From Thermoanaerobaculia bacterium (GTDB lineage Bacteria; Acidobacteriota; Thermoanaerobaculia; Multivoradales; JAHEKO01), in contig CALZJC010000008.1 in the NCBI GenBank assembly GCA_945787525.1, positions 1 to 39,279 on the forward strand: DNA of 39,279 bases, in the 5' to 3' direction. Shown one piece after another: positions 10,073 to 19,844 of this stretch (position 1 is its first letter; the number at the start of each line of letters is the position of its first letter). The notes under the pieces were generated by a model. It ran no database searches. It worked only from the letters and a program-made list of their open reading frames with translations, and was not told the origin of the DNA. Position numbers and translations under genes: made by a program.

Positions 10073-10660
10073 ATGTTCGATTGGTGGTCGACACTCGGCA
10101 AGGCGCTGCAGATTTTCTACGGCATCGCCATCACCACGTCCGCCGTGATGCTGCTGCAGCTGGTGCTGATGCTGTTCGGCATGGATGGCGATTCCGACTT
10201 CGACGTCGACGACATCGACGACCACGGGACCGGCGGCATCCTCTCGGTGCGCACCGTCACCGCGTTTTTCGTCGGCTTCGGCTGGACCGGGGTGGCGGCC
10301 ATCGAGGCCGGTTGGACCCTGCTGCCGGCGATCGTCGTCTCCACCGGCGTCGGCGGCGCTTTCATGGGCGGCGTCTTCCTGCTGATGCGCACCCTCTACA
10401 GCATGCGCTACACCGGCACCCTCGACTATCACAACGCGATCGGCCAGGTGGGCAACGTCTACCTGCGGATTCCCGCGGCGATGGCAGGACCGGGCCAGAT
10501 CGAAGTGCTGGTCCAGGGCAGGTTGCGTGTGGTGCAGGCTTTTACCCGCGCCGAGCGCCAGTTGGGCAACAGCGAACGCGTTCGGGTGACCGAGTTGATA
10601 GACGAGACGACACTGCTCGTGGAGCCGCTGGAAGGCGAGCCGCGGGCCGAGGAGGACTGA
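10073..10660 (+). CDS. NfeD-like membrane protein
   Basis: TM segments followed by a small beta domain (AIGQVGNVYLRIPAAMAGPGQIEVLVQGRLRVVQA); immediately upstream of flotillin. Confidence 0.72.
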   Translation: MFDWWSTLGKALQIFYGIAITTSAVMLLQLVLMLFGMDGDSDFDVDDIDDHGTGGILSVRTVTAFFVGFGWTGVAAIEAGWTLLPAIVVSTGVGGAFMGGVFLLMRTLYSMRYTGTLDYHNAIGQVGNVYLRIPAAMAGPGQIEVLVQGRLRVVQAFTRAERQLGNSERVRVTELIDETTLLVEPLEGEPRAEED

Positions 10661-10664
10661 GCTC

Positions 10665-12068
10665 ATGGGTGGACTTGGCTTTCTGTTCCTGGCGGTTTCG
10701 GGTTTTCTGGTTGCCTTCGTGGCCGTCGTCGCGGTACTGCGTCGCTACAAGCGCTGCCCCTCGGACAAGATCCTCGTGGTCTACGGCAAGGTCGCCGGCG
10801 GCGGCAGCGGCGCTTCGGCGAAGTGCTACCACGGCGGCGCCTCGTTCATCGTGCCGGTGTTCCAGGACTACCGCTTCCTGGACCTGGCGCCGATGACCAT
10901 CGACATCAAGCTCGAAGGCGCCCTGTCGCTGCAGAACATCCGGGTCAACACGCCGTCTACGTTCACCGTCGGCATCTCCACGGAGCCCGGCGTGATGGAG
11001 AACGCCGCCGAGCGCCTGCTGCACATGGACATGAACCATGTCGCCGAGCTGGCCCGCGACATCATCTTCGGCCAGATGCGTGTGGTCATGGCGACCATGC
11101 CGATCGAGGAGATCAACGCCGACCGCGACAAGCTGATCGAGAACATCTCCTCGGGGGTCGAGGTGGAGCTCAAGAAGGTCGGTCTGCGGCTGATCAACGT
11201 CAACGTCCAGGACATCACCGACGAGTCGGGCTACATCGACGCGCTGGGCAAGGAGGCCGCGGCGCGGGCCATCAACGAGGCCAAGGTCAAGGTCGCCGAC
11301 AAGGAGCGGGACGGCTCCATCGGCGCCGCCGAGGCGGATCGCGACAAGCGGATCAAGGTGGCGGAGGCCGGCGCGACTGCGGTCGAGGGCGAGAACCAGT
11401 CGAAGATCAAGGTGGCCAACTCGGATGCCCTCAGACGCCAGGCGGAGGCCGAGGCGGAACGGCTGGCCAGCGTCGCCGAAGCGGTCAAGACCGCGCAGGC
11501 GCTGCAGGAGGCCTACACCGCCGAGGAGCTGGCCGAGCGCGAGCGCGCCCGACGCGAGGAGGCGACCCAGGCGGCCAACGTCATCGTCCCCGCCGAGATC
11601 AAGAAGCGCGAGGTCGAGGTGCTGGCCGAGGCCGAGGCCGAGCGAGTCCGACGGGTGCGCAAGGGCGAGGCCGACGGTCTGCTTTCGGTCATGGAGGCCG
11701 AGGCCGAGGGCCTGAAGGCGATCCTGACCCGCAAGGCGGAGGGCTTCGGCCACATCGTCATGGCCGCCACCGGCAAGCCCGAGCTGGCGTCGTTGCTGCT
11801 GGTCACCGAGCAGCTGCCCAAGCTGGTCGAGGAGCAGGTCAAGGCGATCTCCAACCTCAAGATCGATTCGGTGACCGTCTGGGAGGGTGGTGGCAGGAAC
11901 GCCGACGGCAAATCGTCGACCGCGGACTTCGTCTCCAGCCTGGTGGGCGTGCTGCCGCCGCTGCACGAGCTGACGAAAAACGTCGGCGTCGAGCTGCCGG
12001 AGATCCTCGGCCGCTCGCGCGGCGAGCGCGAAGGCGGCTCCGGGGACGGCGGCGACGGTGTCGCCTGA
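10665..12068 (+). CDS. Flotillin / SPFH domain protein
   Basis: N-terminal TM, SPFH domain (LEGALSLQNIRVNTPSTFTVGISTEPGVMENAAERLL) and Glu/Ala-rich coiled coil with EAEAERV. Confidence 0.93.
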   Translation: MGGLGFLFLAVSGFLVAFVAVVAVLRRYKRCPSDKILVVYGKVAGGGSGASAKCYHGGASFIVPVFQDYRFLDLAPMTIDIKLEGALSLQNIRVNTPSTFTVGISTEPGVMENAAERLLHMDMNHVAELARDIIFGQMRVVMATMPIEEINADRDKLIENISSGVEVELKKVGLRLINVNVQDITDESGYIDALGKEAAARAINEAKVKVADKERDGSIGAAEADRDKRIKVAEAGATAVEGENQSKIKVANSDALRRQAEAEAERLASVAEAVKTAQALQEAYTAEELAERERARREEATQAANVIVPAEIKKREVEVLAEAEAERVRRVRKGEADGLLSVMEAEAEGLKAILTRKAEGFGHIVMAATGKPELASLLLVTEQLPKLVEEQVKAISNLKIDSVTVWEGGGRNADGKSSTADFVSSLVGVLPPLHELTKNVGVELPEILGRSRGEREGGSGDGGDGVA

Positions 12069-12087
12069 GTGAGAAGGTCACTCTGAC

Positions 12088-12999
12088 CTAACCGGTGCGG
12101 TTGCGCGCCAGAAAGGTGCGCATCAGCTCGGCCAGCTGGTCCGGGGCTTCCTCGGGTGGAATGTGACCGACGCCGTCGAGCAGGTGGAACTCCGCCCGCG
12201 GCAGGATCTCCGACGCCTCGCGTCCGTCCTCCGGCACGGTCAGCTCGTCCTTGGCTCCCCAGACCAAGAGCACCGGCAGATCGAGGAGCGCCAGATCGGG
12301 CAGCTCGCGGGGCTCGCGGGTGGGCATCGTGAGACCACGGAAGGCGCGACTGACCCCCTCGATCCGTACCCGTTCGTGGTAGGCGTCCACCAGATCGTCG
12401 CTGATCTGCGAGTCGTCGGCGAAAGATCCCTCCAGGCCTGACACCACGGCGCTGCGCCTGATGGCGCGGGTACGAACGAAGAGGTACGTGAGGGGCCGGT
12501 TGGCGGCCGAGCGCTGCCGCCGCTCCCACGGATACGCGGCGCCGGCGCTGTCGACCAGGATGAGCGAGCGAACCCTCTCCGGGTGGCGCCAGGCCAGGTG
12601 GGTGGCCAGCGCCCCGCCGTAGGAGTGGCCGGCGATGTGAGCGCTGTCGAGCCCCAGCCCATCCATCACCCCGAGTACCAGGGCCAGCTGTCCGGCCACG
12701 GTGTAGGCATCGTAGGAGCGCGAGCGCTCGGTGTAGCCAAAGCCGTTGAGATCGACGGCGATCAGCTCGTATTCACCTGCCAGCGCCGCCGTGACGTGAC
12801 GCCAGGAGTAGGCCGAAGCGCCAAAGCCGTGCAGCAGCACCACCGGCTCACCGCGGCCCGAGCGCACCACGTGAATCGTCCGACCGTCCACCTGGACGAG
12901 ATTCTCGGCCGGCAGCCGAGCCCTCAGCTCCTCGTAGGGGATCAGCGGCACGCAGCCGCCGGCGAGAACCAGGGCGAGGGCGCCCACCAGTGGCCTCAT
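12088..12999 (-). CDS. Alpha/beta hydrolase, putative lipoprotein
   Basis: Lipobox-like LVLAGGC; VVLLHGFGASAYSW; nucleophile elbow GHSYGG; C-terminal DGVGHIPPEEAPDQ. Confidence 0.9.
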   Translation of the reverse strand: MRPLVGALALVLAGGCVPLIPYEELRARLPAENLVQVDGRTIHVVRSGRGEPVVLLHGFGASAYSWRHVTAALAGEYELIAVDLNGFGYTERSRSYDAYTVAGQLALVLGVMDGLGLDSAHIAGHSYGGALATHLAWRHPERVRSLILVDSAGAAYPWERRQRSAANRPLTYLFVRTRAIRRSAVVSGLEGSFADDSQISDDLVDAYHERVRIEGVSRAFRGLTMPTREPRELPDLALLDLPVLLVWGAKDELTVPEDGREASEILPRAEFHLLDGVGHIPPEEAPDQLAELMRTFLARNRTG

Positions 13000-13023
13000 G
13001 GTCGTATCGAGCCGCCGCTCCGG

Positions 13024-13311
13024 CTAGTCCCGGGGCCGCTCGTAGCCGGCTCGGTCGATCCGGGTGCGGGACTCCAGGTCGCGGTCGACGTCCGCCTGCC
13101 AGGCGCCGGCGAGGGCCCTCGGCCCGGCCCACCGGTCGAGGGCCCGTCGCGCCGCTTCGGTGGCCGGTTCGAGCGATGCCAACTCCTCGACCGCCATCGC
13201 CGGGGGCGGCAGGTGGAGTCCGATCGAGGCGATCCCGTCGGCTTCTGGGCGATCGTTGCAGCGGTCATCCGGGCTTCTGCTTTTCTTTCGCTCGTAGCGA
13301 AAGGGAGGCAT
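13024..13311 (-). CDS. Hypothetical small protein
   Basis: 95 aa ORF filling the gap between two co-oriented genes; GC-rich third positions in its C-terminal half. Family not recognised; start uncertain (ATG 13311 or 13197). Confidence 0.42.
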   Translation of the reverse strand: MPPFRYERKKSRSPDDRCNDRPEADGIASIGLHLPPPAMAVEELASLEPATEAARRALDRWAGPRALAGAWQADVDRDLESRTRIDRAGYERPRD

Positions 13312-13374
13312 CGTACAGGGGATGGGCGGTGAGGTCTACAACCGGCGTCAGACGCGGCGCAAGACAGGCGCCGG

Positions 13375-14115
13375 TCAGCCAGAGGACGGCAACCGTCGGT
13401 CGATGCGATCGCCGGCGACCAGTGGCTGGGGCTCGGAGCCGCGCAGGAAGAGCTTGCCGCCCGGCTCGCCCTCGATGGTGATCCGCTCGCCCTCGATCTC
13501 CAGCAGGGCGCCTTCGCGCAGGGCCACCACCGGAGTCTCGTTCTCCTCGTGGAACTCCCTGAGCCGTGCATCGCGGGTCTCGCCCATGTGCGTCGAGGTC
13601 GGGTCAGGGTCGATGTAGTGCGGGTTGATCTGGAACTCCACCAGCCCGAGAGCGGTGAACGAGGCGGGCTGCACGATCGGCATGTCGTTGGTGGTCCGGA
13701 TCGTCAGCCCGGCGACATTGGAGCCGGCGCTGGCGCCGAGATAGGGCGTGCCGGCCTCGACGCGGCGGCGGATCGGCTCCACCAGCCGGTCCCGCAGCAG
13801 CCGATCGAGCAGCCTGAAGGTGTTGCCGCCGCCGATGAAGATCGCCGCCGCGCCCTCGACCGCGGCGACCGGGTCGGGCGCCTGGTGGATGCCATCGACG
13901 CCGACGCCGAGGGCGGCGAAGCGCTGCCGCACCTGGCCGAGGTAGCCGTCCAGATCGTGCCCTGCGTAGGGCACGAAGAGCAAGCGGTCGATGCCGGCGA
14001 GCAGCTTCTCGAGATGCGGCTCGAGGTGGTCCAGATAGCCGGTGCCGTGCACCCGCGAGGTGGAAGCGAGAATGAGCCGTCGAGCCGTGGGTGCCACCGT
14101 CCAGACCTCTGCCAT
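13375..14115 (-). CDS. pepE: Peptidase E-like (S51) dipeptidase
   Basis: IFIGGGNTFRLL, GTPYLGASAGSNVAGLTIRTTNDMPIVQP, and QINPHYIDPDP are typical of the PepE/S51 family. Confidence 0.92.
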   Translation of the reverse strand: MAEVWTVAPTARRLILASTSRVHGTGYLDHLEPHLEKLLAGIDRLLFVPYAGHDLDGYLGQVRQRFAALGVGVDGIHQAPDPVAAVEGAAAIFIGGGNTFRLLDRLLRDRLVEPIRRRVEAGTPYLGASAGSNVAGLTIRTTNDMPIVQPASFTALGLVEFQINPHYIDPDPTSTHMGETRDARLREFHEENETPVVALREGALLEIEGERITIEGEPGGKLFLRGSEPQPLVAGDRIDRRLPSSG

Positions 14116-14121
14116 GGGCTG

Positions 14122-14793
14122 CTAGACCTCCAGGAAGTCGATGATGCCTTGGCCGATCCGATCGAGTCGGTCGGCCAGGCGGTGATCGGTGTCGAGCAGA
14201 CGCAGCGACACGTTGGGGCGGTCGGCGGCGAAGCGCACGCTCTGCCGGTAGGGCACGCTCTCATCCCGGCGGCCGTGGTAGATCAAGGTCGGCATCTCCA
14301 GGTGGGCCGAGAAGCTGTCGTAGCCGCGCAGATCCTCGACCAGCCCGTAGTGTACGGGGCGCTGGTCGCCGCTGGCCGAATGCGGCAGGTCGAGAAAGCC
14401 GTCGCGCCGCCAGCGTTCGAGCCAGTCATCGTCGAGCTCGCCGCGCTCGCGCCGGCGCTCCGCGTCGCCCAGGAGATCGAGCGCTGGCGCCAGCAGCACC
14501 AGCCGCCGGATCTTCGCCGCGGCGTCTCCGCGGTGTCGATCGACGAAGTGCAACGCCGCCAGGCCGCCGAAGCTGGAGCCCACCAGGTCCAGCGGGCCGG
14601 GTGACATGTCCGTCACCAGCTCGGCCACGCGGTCGACCACCGCGGTCAGGGTGAGTCGCTCGAAGCTGGGTACCTCGAGATCGGGCACCAGGTAGTTGAA
14701 CCCGCGGCGGCGCAGCCGCTCGCCCAGCACGACCGCCTTGGCGGAGGCAGGCGAGGAGCCCAGGCCGTGCAGATGCAGGACGGTTGGCGGCAT
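14122..14793 (-). CDS. YqiA/YcfP-type alpha/beta hydrolase (esterase)
   Basis: LHLHGLGSSPASAKA; nucleophile elbow GSSFGG; C-terminal YHGRRDESVPYRQSV and DTDHRL. Confidence 0.85.
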   Translation of the reverse strand: MPPTVLHLHGLGSSPASAKAVVLGERLRRRGFNYLVPDLEVPSFERLTLTAVVDRVAELVTDMSPGPLDLVGSSFGGLAALHFVDRHRGDAAAKIRRLVLLAPALDLLGDAERRRERGELDDDWLERWRRDGFLDLPHSASGDQRPVHYGLVEDLRGYDSFSAHLEMPTLIYHGRRDESVPYRQSVRFAADRPNVSLRLLDTDHRLADRLDRIGQGIIDFLEV

Positions 14794-14903
14794 CGGTGGG
14801 GTATCGTCTCAGAAGCCTTTCAGGGCGCCAAGATCGGCCTTCGCCCCGGAGTCCGGCAGGACGGGCGCTGGCGCCCGACCACGGCTCGCCGCCGGCCGCC
14901 TGG

Positions 14904-15692
14904 CTAGGACCGGTTGTCGGCCCGGTTGCGGTAGAGCTCGGGGTCGGCGACCGCCGCCATCCCCTCGACGTCCAGGTCGCCGCCCAGGAAGGCGGCCAGG
15001 CGGCGGGCCTGCTCGAGCGGTTCGGCCAGCACCGCGGTGTAGTGCACCGGCAGGACGCGGAACTGGGGCCCGTTCTTGAGCAGGTAGCCGGCCCTCCAGA
15101 GGTCGTTCTCGAAGACCTCCCTCATCTGCTCGTCGCCGGCGTCCGCGTCCTCGCCGCGGCGCTCGAGCATCTTGGCTTGCGAGGCCAGGATCTCGCCCAG
15201 GTCGCGGCGCATGAAGACAACGCGGTAGTTGTGGCGGGCGGGCAGCTCGCGCAGCAGGGTCGAGATGATCTTCACACCCTTGCCCCGCGCCCCGACCAGC
15301 CAGGACTTGTCGGGGTTGCGGGCCAGGTTCATCACCGGCTCGTACTCGAAGTAGCCCTTGGGGTTGTCCTCGTCGGCCTGGCGCTCGCCGTCGGTCAGCA
15401 GGGGCAGGCCGCCGGCCTGCAGCATCTTCATCGCCATCGAGGTGCCCGAGCGGGGCAGCCCCGACACCACGATGATGGGCCGGCCGTAGCGCAGGCGTCG
15501 GTAGGTGTCGCGCAAGCTCACTGGCGTCTCGAATCCGTGCAGTTTTGATAGGATCTGCTGGCCCGGCGGGGCACCGCGCGGTGGCCGCCGTCGGCAGCCT
15601 GGACACGATACAACAAGACCACCCGGCTTCATCAGAGGGCGGCGAGCTTTACCGGCGGCCGGTCGGCCGTCATTGAATCGACCAACAACCAC
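14904..15692 (-). CDS. Sulfotransferase family protein
   Basis: PIIVVSGLPRSGTSMAMKML (PAPS-binding loop) and MRRDLGEILASQAKML. Start uncertain; recognisable homology begins near 15550. Confidence 0.75.
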   Translation of the reverse strand: MVVGRFNDGRPAAGKARRPLMKPGGLVVSCPGCRRRPPRGAPPGQQILSKLHGFETPVSLRDTYRRLRYGRPIIVVSGLPRSGTSMAMKMLQAGGLPLLTDGERQADEDNPKGYFEYEPVMNLARNPDKSWLVGARGKGVKIISTLLRELPARHNYRVVFMRRDLGEILASQAKMLERRGEDADAGDEQMREVFENDLWRAGYLLKNGPQFRVLPVHYTAVLAEPLEQARRLAAFLGGDLDVEGMAAVADPELYRNRADNRS

Positions 15693-15704
15693 GACGGGAC
15701 TCAG

Positions 15705-17858
15705 TTGAGAGGGAGAGCTTCATCGACCGCGGCTCGGGCCCTGGCCCTGGCCTGCCTGGTGGCGGTGGCCGCCGCCGTGCCGGCGGTCGCCTATGTCGGC
15801 CCGGGTGCCGGCTTCGCCCTGGTCTCGTCGTTTCTGGTGATCTTCGTCACCCTGATCCTGGCCCTCGTCTCGCTGCTCATCTGGCCGATCAGGACACTCT
15901 GGCGGGTGCTGCGCCGCACCCGCCGCGCCAAGCCGACGATCCGGCGCCTCATCGTCGTCGGCCTCGACGGCCAGGATCCCCGTCTCACCGACCGCTTCCT
16001 GGCCGAGGGCAAGCTGCCCAACTTCCAGAGGCTGGCCGAGGCGGGCTGCTACTCGAAGCTGCGCACGACCTTCCCCTCGGTCTCGCCCGTCGCCTGGTCG
16101 TCGTTCTCCACCGGTGCGAACCCCGCCAAACACAACATCTTCGACTTCCTCGACCGTGATCTGCGCACCTATCTGCCCACCCTGTCGTCGACCCACATCG
16201 GCTCGGTGGACCGGTTTCTCAAGATCGGCAAGTACCGGTTGCCCCTCGGCAAACCGGAGCTGCGGCTGCTGCGCAAATCGAAGCCCTTCTGGACGATCCT
16301 GGGCGAGCAGAACATCTGGAGCACGATCCTGCGGGTGCCCATCACCTTCCCGCCGGACCGCTTCTACGGCGCCCAGCTGGCGGCCATGTGCGTACCCGAC
16401 CTGCTGGGCACGCAGGGCACATTCTTGCTCTTCACCACCCGCCCGACGGGCGAGAAGTTCAAGGAAGGCGGCATGCGGGTGCCCCTGACCGGCGACACCG
16501 ACGGAAACGGCAACGGCCGCTACGAGGCCACCATCGAGGGCCCCGAGAACCTGTTTCTCGAAGACAGCCCGACGATGACCCTGCCGCTGGTGATCGATCT
16601 CAACGGTGACGGCGAGCGCGGCCAGGTGACCCTCGGCAAGGAGACGGTCGAGCTCGAGCGCGGCAAGCTGACCGACTGGGTCACGATGTCGTTCCGCGCC
16701 GCGCCGGGCGTCAAGGTCAACGGCATCTGCAGGATGCTGCTGACCGAGACCGGCGAGCACGTCTCGCTCTATATGACGCCGATCAGCCTGGACCCCGAGA
16801 ACCCGGCAATGCCGATCTCGCATCCCAACTACTACTCGACGTACCTGGCCAAGCTGATCGGCCCTTACTCGGCCCTCGGACTGGCCGAGGACACCTGGGC
16901 TCTGAACGAAGGCGTCATCGACGACAGCACCTTCCTCGAGCTGACCTACGACATCGATGACGAGCGCGAAAAGATGTTCTTTGCCGCCATGGACCGGCTG
17001 CGGATGGGTTCACTGGTCTGCGTTTTCGACGGCACCGACCGTATTCAGCACATGTTCTGGCGCTATCTCGATCCGGACCACCCGGCGGGCGGCGACCGCG
17101 ATCAGGCCGAGCACAAGGACGCCATCGAGAAGCTGTATCTGCGTAACGACAGACTGGTCGGCAAGGTCATGGATCGTCTGCGGGACGGGGATCTGCTGAT
17201 GGTGCTGTCGGACCACGGCTTCACCTCCTTCCGCCGCGGCATCAACCTCAACAGCTGGCTGCTGGCCAACGGCTATCTCAAGCTCAAGGAGGGCGCCGAC
17301 GGCGCCGCCGAGTGGCTCCGGGACGTCGACTGGTCCGGGACCCGTGCCTACGCCGTCGGCCTGACCGGCATGTTTCTCAACCTCGAGGGTCGCGAGTCAG
17401 AGGGCGTTGTCAAGCCGGGCGAGGAGGCGACGGCGTTGAAGGCCGAGCTGATCGCCAAGCTCAATGGGCTCGAAGACGAGGAGAAGGGCGAGATCGGCAT
17501 CACCGAGGTGTTCGACACCGCCGAGATCTACCACGGTCCCTACAAGGGCAACGCGCCGGATTTTCTGATCGGCTACAACTCCGGCTACCGCACCTCCTGG
17601 GATTGCGCCACCGGAGTCGTTGCCGGCCCGGTCTTCGAGGACAACGTCAAGGCCTGGAGCGGCGACCACTGCGTCGATCCGCGCCAGGTGCCCGGCGTCT
17701 TCTTCTGCAGCCGGCCGATCGACTCCGAGGACCCGGCGCTGATCGACGTGGCGCCGACCGCGCTGGAGCTCTTTGGGCTCGAGCCGCCGGCCCACATGGA
17801 GGGGCGATCGCTGTTTGACACCGCCCAGGCGAAGCGCGGCCCCGGAGGTGAATCGTGA
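15705..17858 (+). CDS. AlkP-superfamily phosphodiesterase/phosphatase, membrane-anchored
   Basis: N-terminal AYVGPGAGF and TM; LIVVGLDGQDPRL, SVSPVAWSSFSTG, LLMVLSDHGF. Proposed TTG start at 15705. Confidence 0.87.
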   Translation: MRGRASSTAARALALACLVAVAAAVPAVAYVGPGAGFALVSSFLVIFVTLILALVSLLIWPIRTLWRVLRRTRRAKPTIRRLIVVGLDGQDPRLTDRFLAEGKLPNFQRLAEAGCYSKLRTTFPSVSPVAWSSFSTGANPAKHNIFDFLDRDLRTYLPTLSSTHIGSVDRFLKIGKYRLPLGKPELRLLRKSKPFWTILGEQNIWSTILRVPITFPPDRFYGAQLAAMCVPDLLGTQGTFLLFTTRPTGEKFKEGGMRVPLTGDTDGNGNGRYEATIEGPENLFLEDSPTMTLPLVIDLNGDGERGQVTLGKETVELERGKLTDWVTMSFRAAPGVKVNGICRMLLTETGEHVSLYMTPISLDPENPAMPISHPNYYSTYLAKLIGPYSALGLAEDTWALNEGVIDDSTFLELTYDIDDEREKMFFAAMDRLRMGSLVCVFDGTDRIQHMFWRYLDPDHPAGGDRDQAEHKDAIEKLYLRNDRLVGKVMDRLRDGDLLMVLSDHGFTSFRRGINLNSWLLANGYLKLKEGADGAAEWLRDVDWSGTRAYAVGLTGMFLNLEGRESEGVVKPGEEATALKAELIAKLNGLEDEEKGEIGITEVFDTAEIYHGPYKGNAPDFLIGYNSGYRTSWDCATGVVAGPVFEDNVKAWSGDHCVDPRQVPGVFFCSRPIDSEDPALIDVAPTALELFGLEPPAHMEGRSLFDTAQAKRGPGGES

Positions 17859-19831
17859 ACGTGTTCGTCCGGCGCCGCGGCGGGGCGCGCCGTTGGGCCG
17901 TTGTGACGCTGCTGGCGGTGGCCTGCGCGGGGCTCGCGGCCAGCTCTTGCTCCCGATCCGCCGACGGCGGCGGCCAGCGGGTCATCGTTCTGGGTTTTGA
18001 CGGCATGGACCACGGCGTGGTCACGCGGCTGATGGCGGAGGGCCGGTTGCCCAACCTGTCCCGGCTGGCGGAGGCCGGCAGCTTCTCGCCGCTGGAGACG
18101 TCGGTGCCGCCACAAAGCCCGGTGGCCTGGTCGGATTTCATCACCGGTATGGACGCCGGCGGCCACGGCATCTTCGATTTCGTGCACCGCGATCCCGCGA
18201 CCATGCTGCCGTACCTGTCGACCAGCCGGGCCGAGACCTCCGAGGACTGCTACGGCATCGGTAGCTGGAAAGTGCCGGGACCGGGCGGCAAGATCGAGCT
18301 GTTGCGCCGCGGCGTGCCGTTCTGGGAAGTGCTGGAGGACAACGGCGTGGAGAGCTGGATCGTGCGCATGCCGGCCAACTTTCCGCCCTCGGGCAGCGCC
18401 TCGGTCGAGCTCAGCGGCATGGGCACCCCGGACGCGGTGGGCTCGCCCGGCGAGTTCTCGTTCTACACCTCGGAGCTGTTCGCCTTCGAGGGCGAGGACA
18501 TCAGCGGCGGCGAGATCTACCCGGTGGACTACTGGGAAGGCACTGCCGAAGCCACCCTCTACGGACCTCCCAACACCTGCCTTCCCGGCCGGCCTCAGCT
18601 GACGGTGGACTTCACGGTGCACGTGGACCCCGTCGAGCCGGTGGCCAAGCTGGTGGTGGGCGACGAGCAGCGGCTGCTGATGGTGGGGGAGTGGAGTGAC
18701 TGGCTGCCGATCTCCTTCCCCCTGCCCCTGGGTGACCTGCAGGTGATCGCCCGCTTCTACCTCAAGTCGGTGCGGCCCGAGCTCGAGCTCTACGTGACGC
18801 CGTTCCAGATCGATCCTGAGCACCCCGCGATGCCGATCTCGACACCGGACGGCTTTGCCGGCGAGCTGGTCGAGGCGGCCGGGCGCTACTACACCCAGGG
18901 CATGCCAGAGGACACCAAGGCGCTGACCGAGGGCGTGCTCTCCGAGGAGGAGTTCCTCCGCCAGGCGGCCTACACCGGCCGGCAGTTCATCGATCAGTAC
19001 AAGTGGGTGTTGGACCGCTTCGACGGCGGCTTCCTGTTCTACTACTTCGGTAACCTGGACCAAACCTCGCACATGCTGTGGGACACGCTGGATCCCGGTC
19101 ACCCCGCCTACGTCGCCGAGACCGACGCCCGGTTTGCGGATGTCATCGAGTCGCTCTACCAGGAGCTCGATGGCGTAGTCGGCTACACCCTGGATCGCAT
19201 CGGCGACGACACCACGCTGGTCGTGATGTCGGATCATGGCTTCGGCAGCTGGCGCCGGGTGTTCCATCTCAACAACTGGCTCGAGGAGAACGGTTACCTG
19301 GTCCTCAAGGATCCGAACCGCCGGGACCCCGGCGTGTACCGCAATGTCGACTGGAGCCGCACCCGCGCCTACGGGCTGGGGCTCAACGGTCTCTTCATCA
19401 ACCTGCGGGGGCGCGAGAGGAGCGGCATCGTGCCGGCGGAGGATCGCACGGCTCTGTTGGAGGAGATCACCGAGAGGCTCCTGGCTACGGTCGACCCCCA
19501 GACCGGCGAGCCGGCTGTCACCGAGGTCTGGCCGCGCGAGCGGTACCGCGATCGCGGCTATCTGGAGATCGGCCCCGACATCCAGATCGGCTACGCCTGG
19601 GGCACGCGCGGCTCGGGCAAGTCGGCGATCGGCGACTTCACCGACTCGGTCTTCAGCGACAACCTGGACGACTGGCCGGGTGACCACTGCTGGGATCACA
19701 CCACGGTGCCCGGGATCCTGCTCACCAACCGAGACCTCGGCCGGCCGGTGGTCAAGCTGACCGATCTGGCCGGCGCCATCCTCGCCCAGTTCGGCATCGA
19801 AGATTTCCCGGCCGGAACCCCGTCCTCCTAG
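17855..19831 (+). CDS. AlkP-superfamily phosphodiesterase/phosphatase, putative lipoprotein, paralogue of the upstream gene
   Basis: GTG start overlaps the preceding stop (GTGA). VIVLGFDGMDHG, QSPVAWSDFITG, LVVMSDHGFGSWRR; N-terminal signal with Cys (SSCSRS). Confidence 0.87.
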   Translation: MNVFVRRRGGARRWAVVTLLAVACAGLAASSCSRSADGGGQRVIVLGFDGMDHGVVTRLMAEGRLPNLSRLAEAGSFSPLETSVPPQSPVAWSDFITGMDAGGHGIFDFVHRDPATMLPYLSTSRAETSEDCYGIGSWKVPGPGGKIELLRRGVPFWEVLEDNGVESWIVRMPANFPPSGSASVELSGMGTPDAVGSPGEFSFYTSELFAFEGEDISGGEIYPVDYWEGTAEATLYGPPNTCLPGRPQLTVDFTVHVDPVEPVAKLVVGDEQRLLMVGEWSDWLPISFPLPLGDLQVIARFYLKSVRPELELYVTPFQIDPEHPAMPISTPDGFAGELVEAAGRYYTQGMPEDTKALTEGVLSEEEFLRQAAYTGRQFIDQYKWVLDRFDGGFLFYYFGNLDQTSHMLWDTLDPGHPAYVAETDARFADVIESLYQELDGVVGYTLDRIGDDTTLVVMSDHGFGSWRRVFHLNNWLEENGYLVLKDPNRRDPGVYRNVDWSRTRAYGLGLNGLFINLRGRERSGIVPAEDRTALLEEITERLLATVDPQTGEPAVTEVWPRERYRDRGYLEIGPDIQIGYAWGTRGSGKSAIGDFTDSVFSDNLDDWPGDHCWDHTTVPGILLTNRDLGRPVVKLTDLAGAILAQFGIEDFPAGTPSS

Positions 19832-19844
19832 GAGACGCCCAAGC

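Noticed and set aside
10542-11966. 474-aa minus-strand ORF over flotillin
   Set aside because: Mirror of the flotillin coiled-coil codons; Leu/Asp/Gly-rich, no motif.
19601-19624. Walker A-like GTRGSGKS within the second AlkP protein
   Set aside because: Matches GxxxxGKS, but sits in a region aligned to the C-terminal AlkP fold (GYAWGTRG...GDHC) with no Walker B or NTPase context; probably coincidence.
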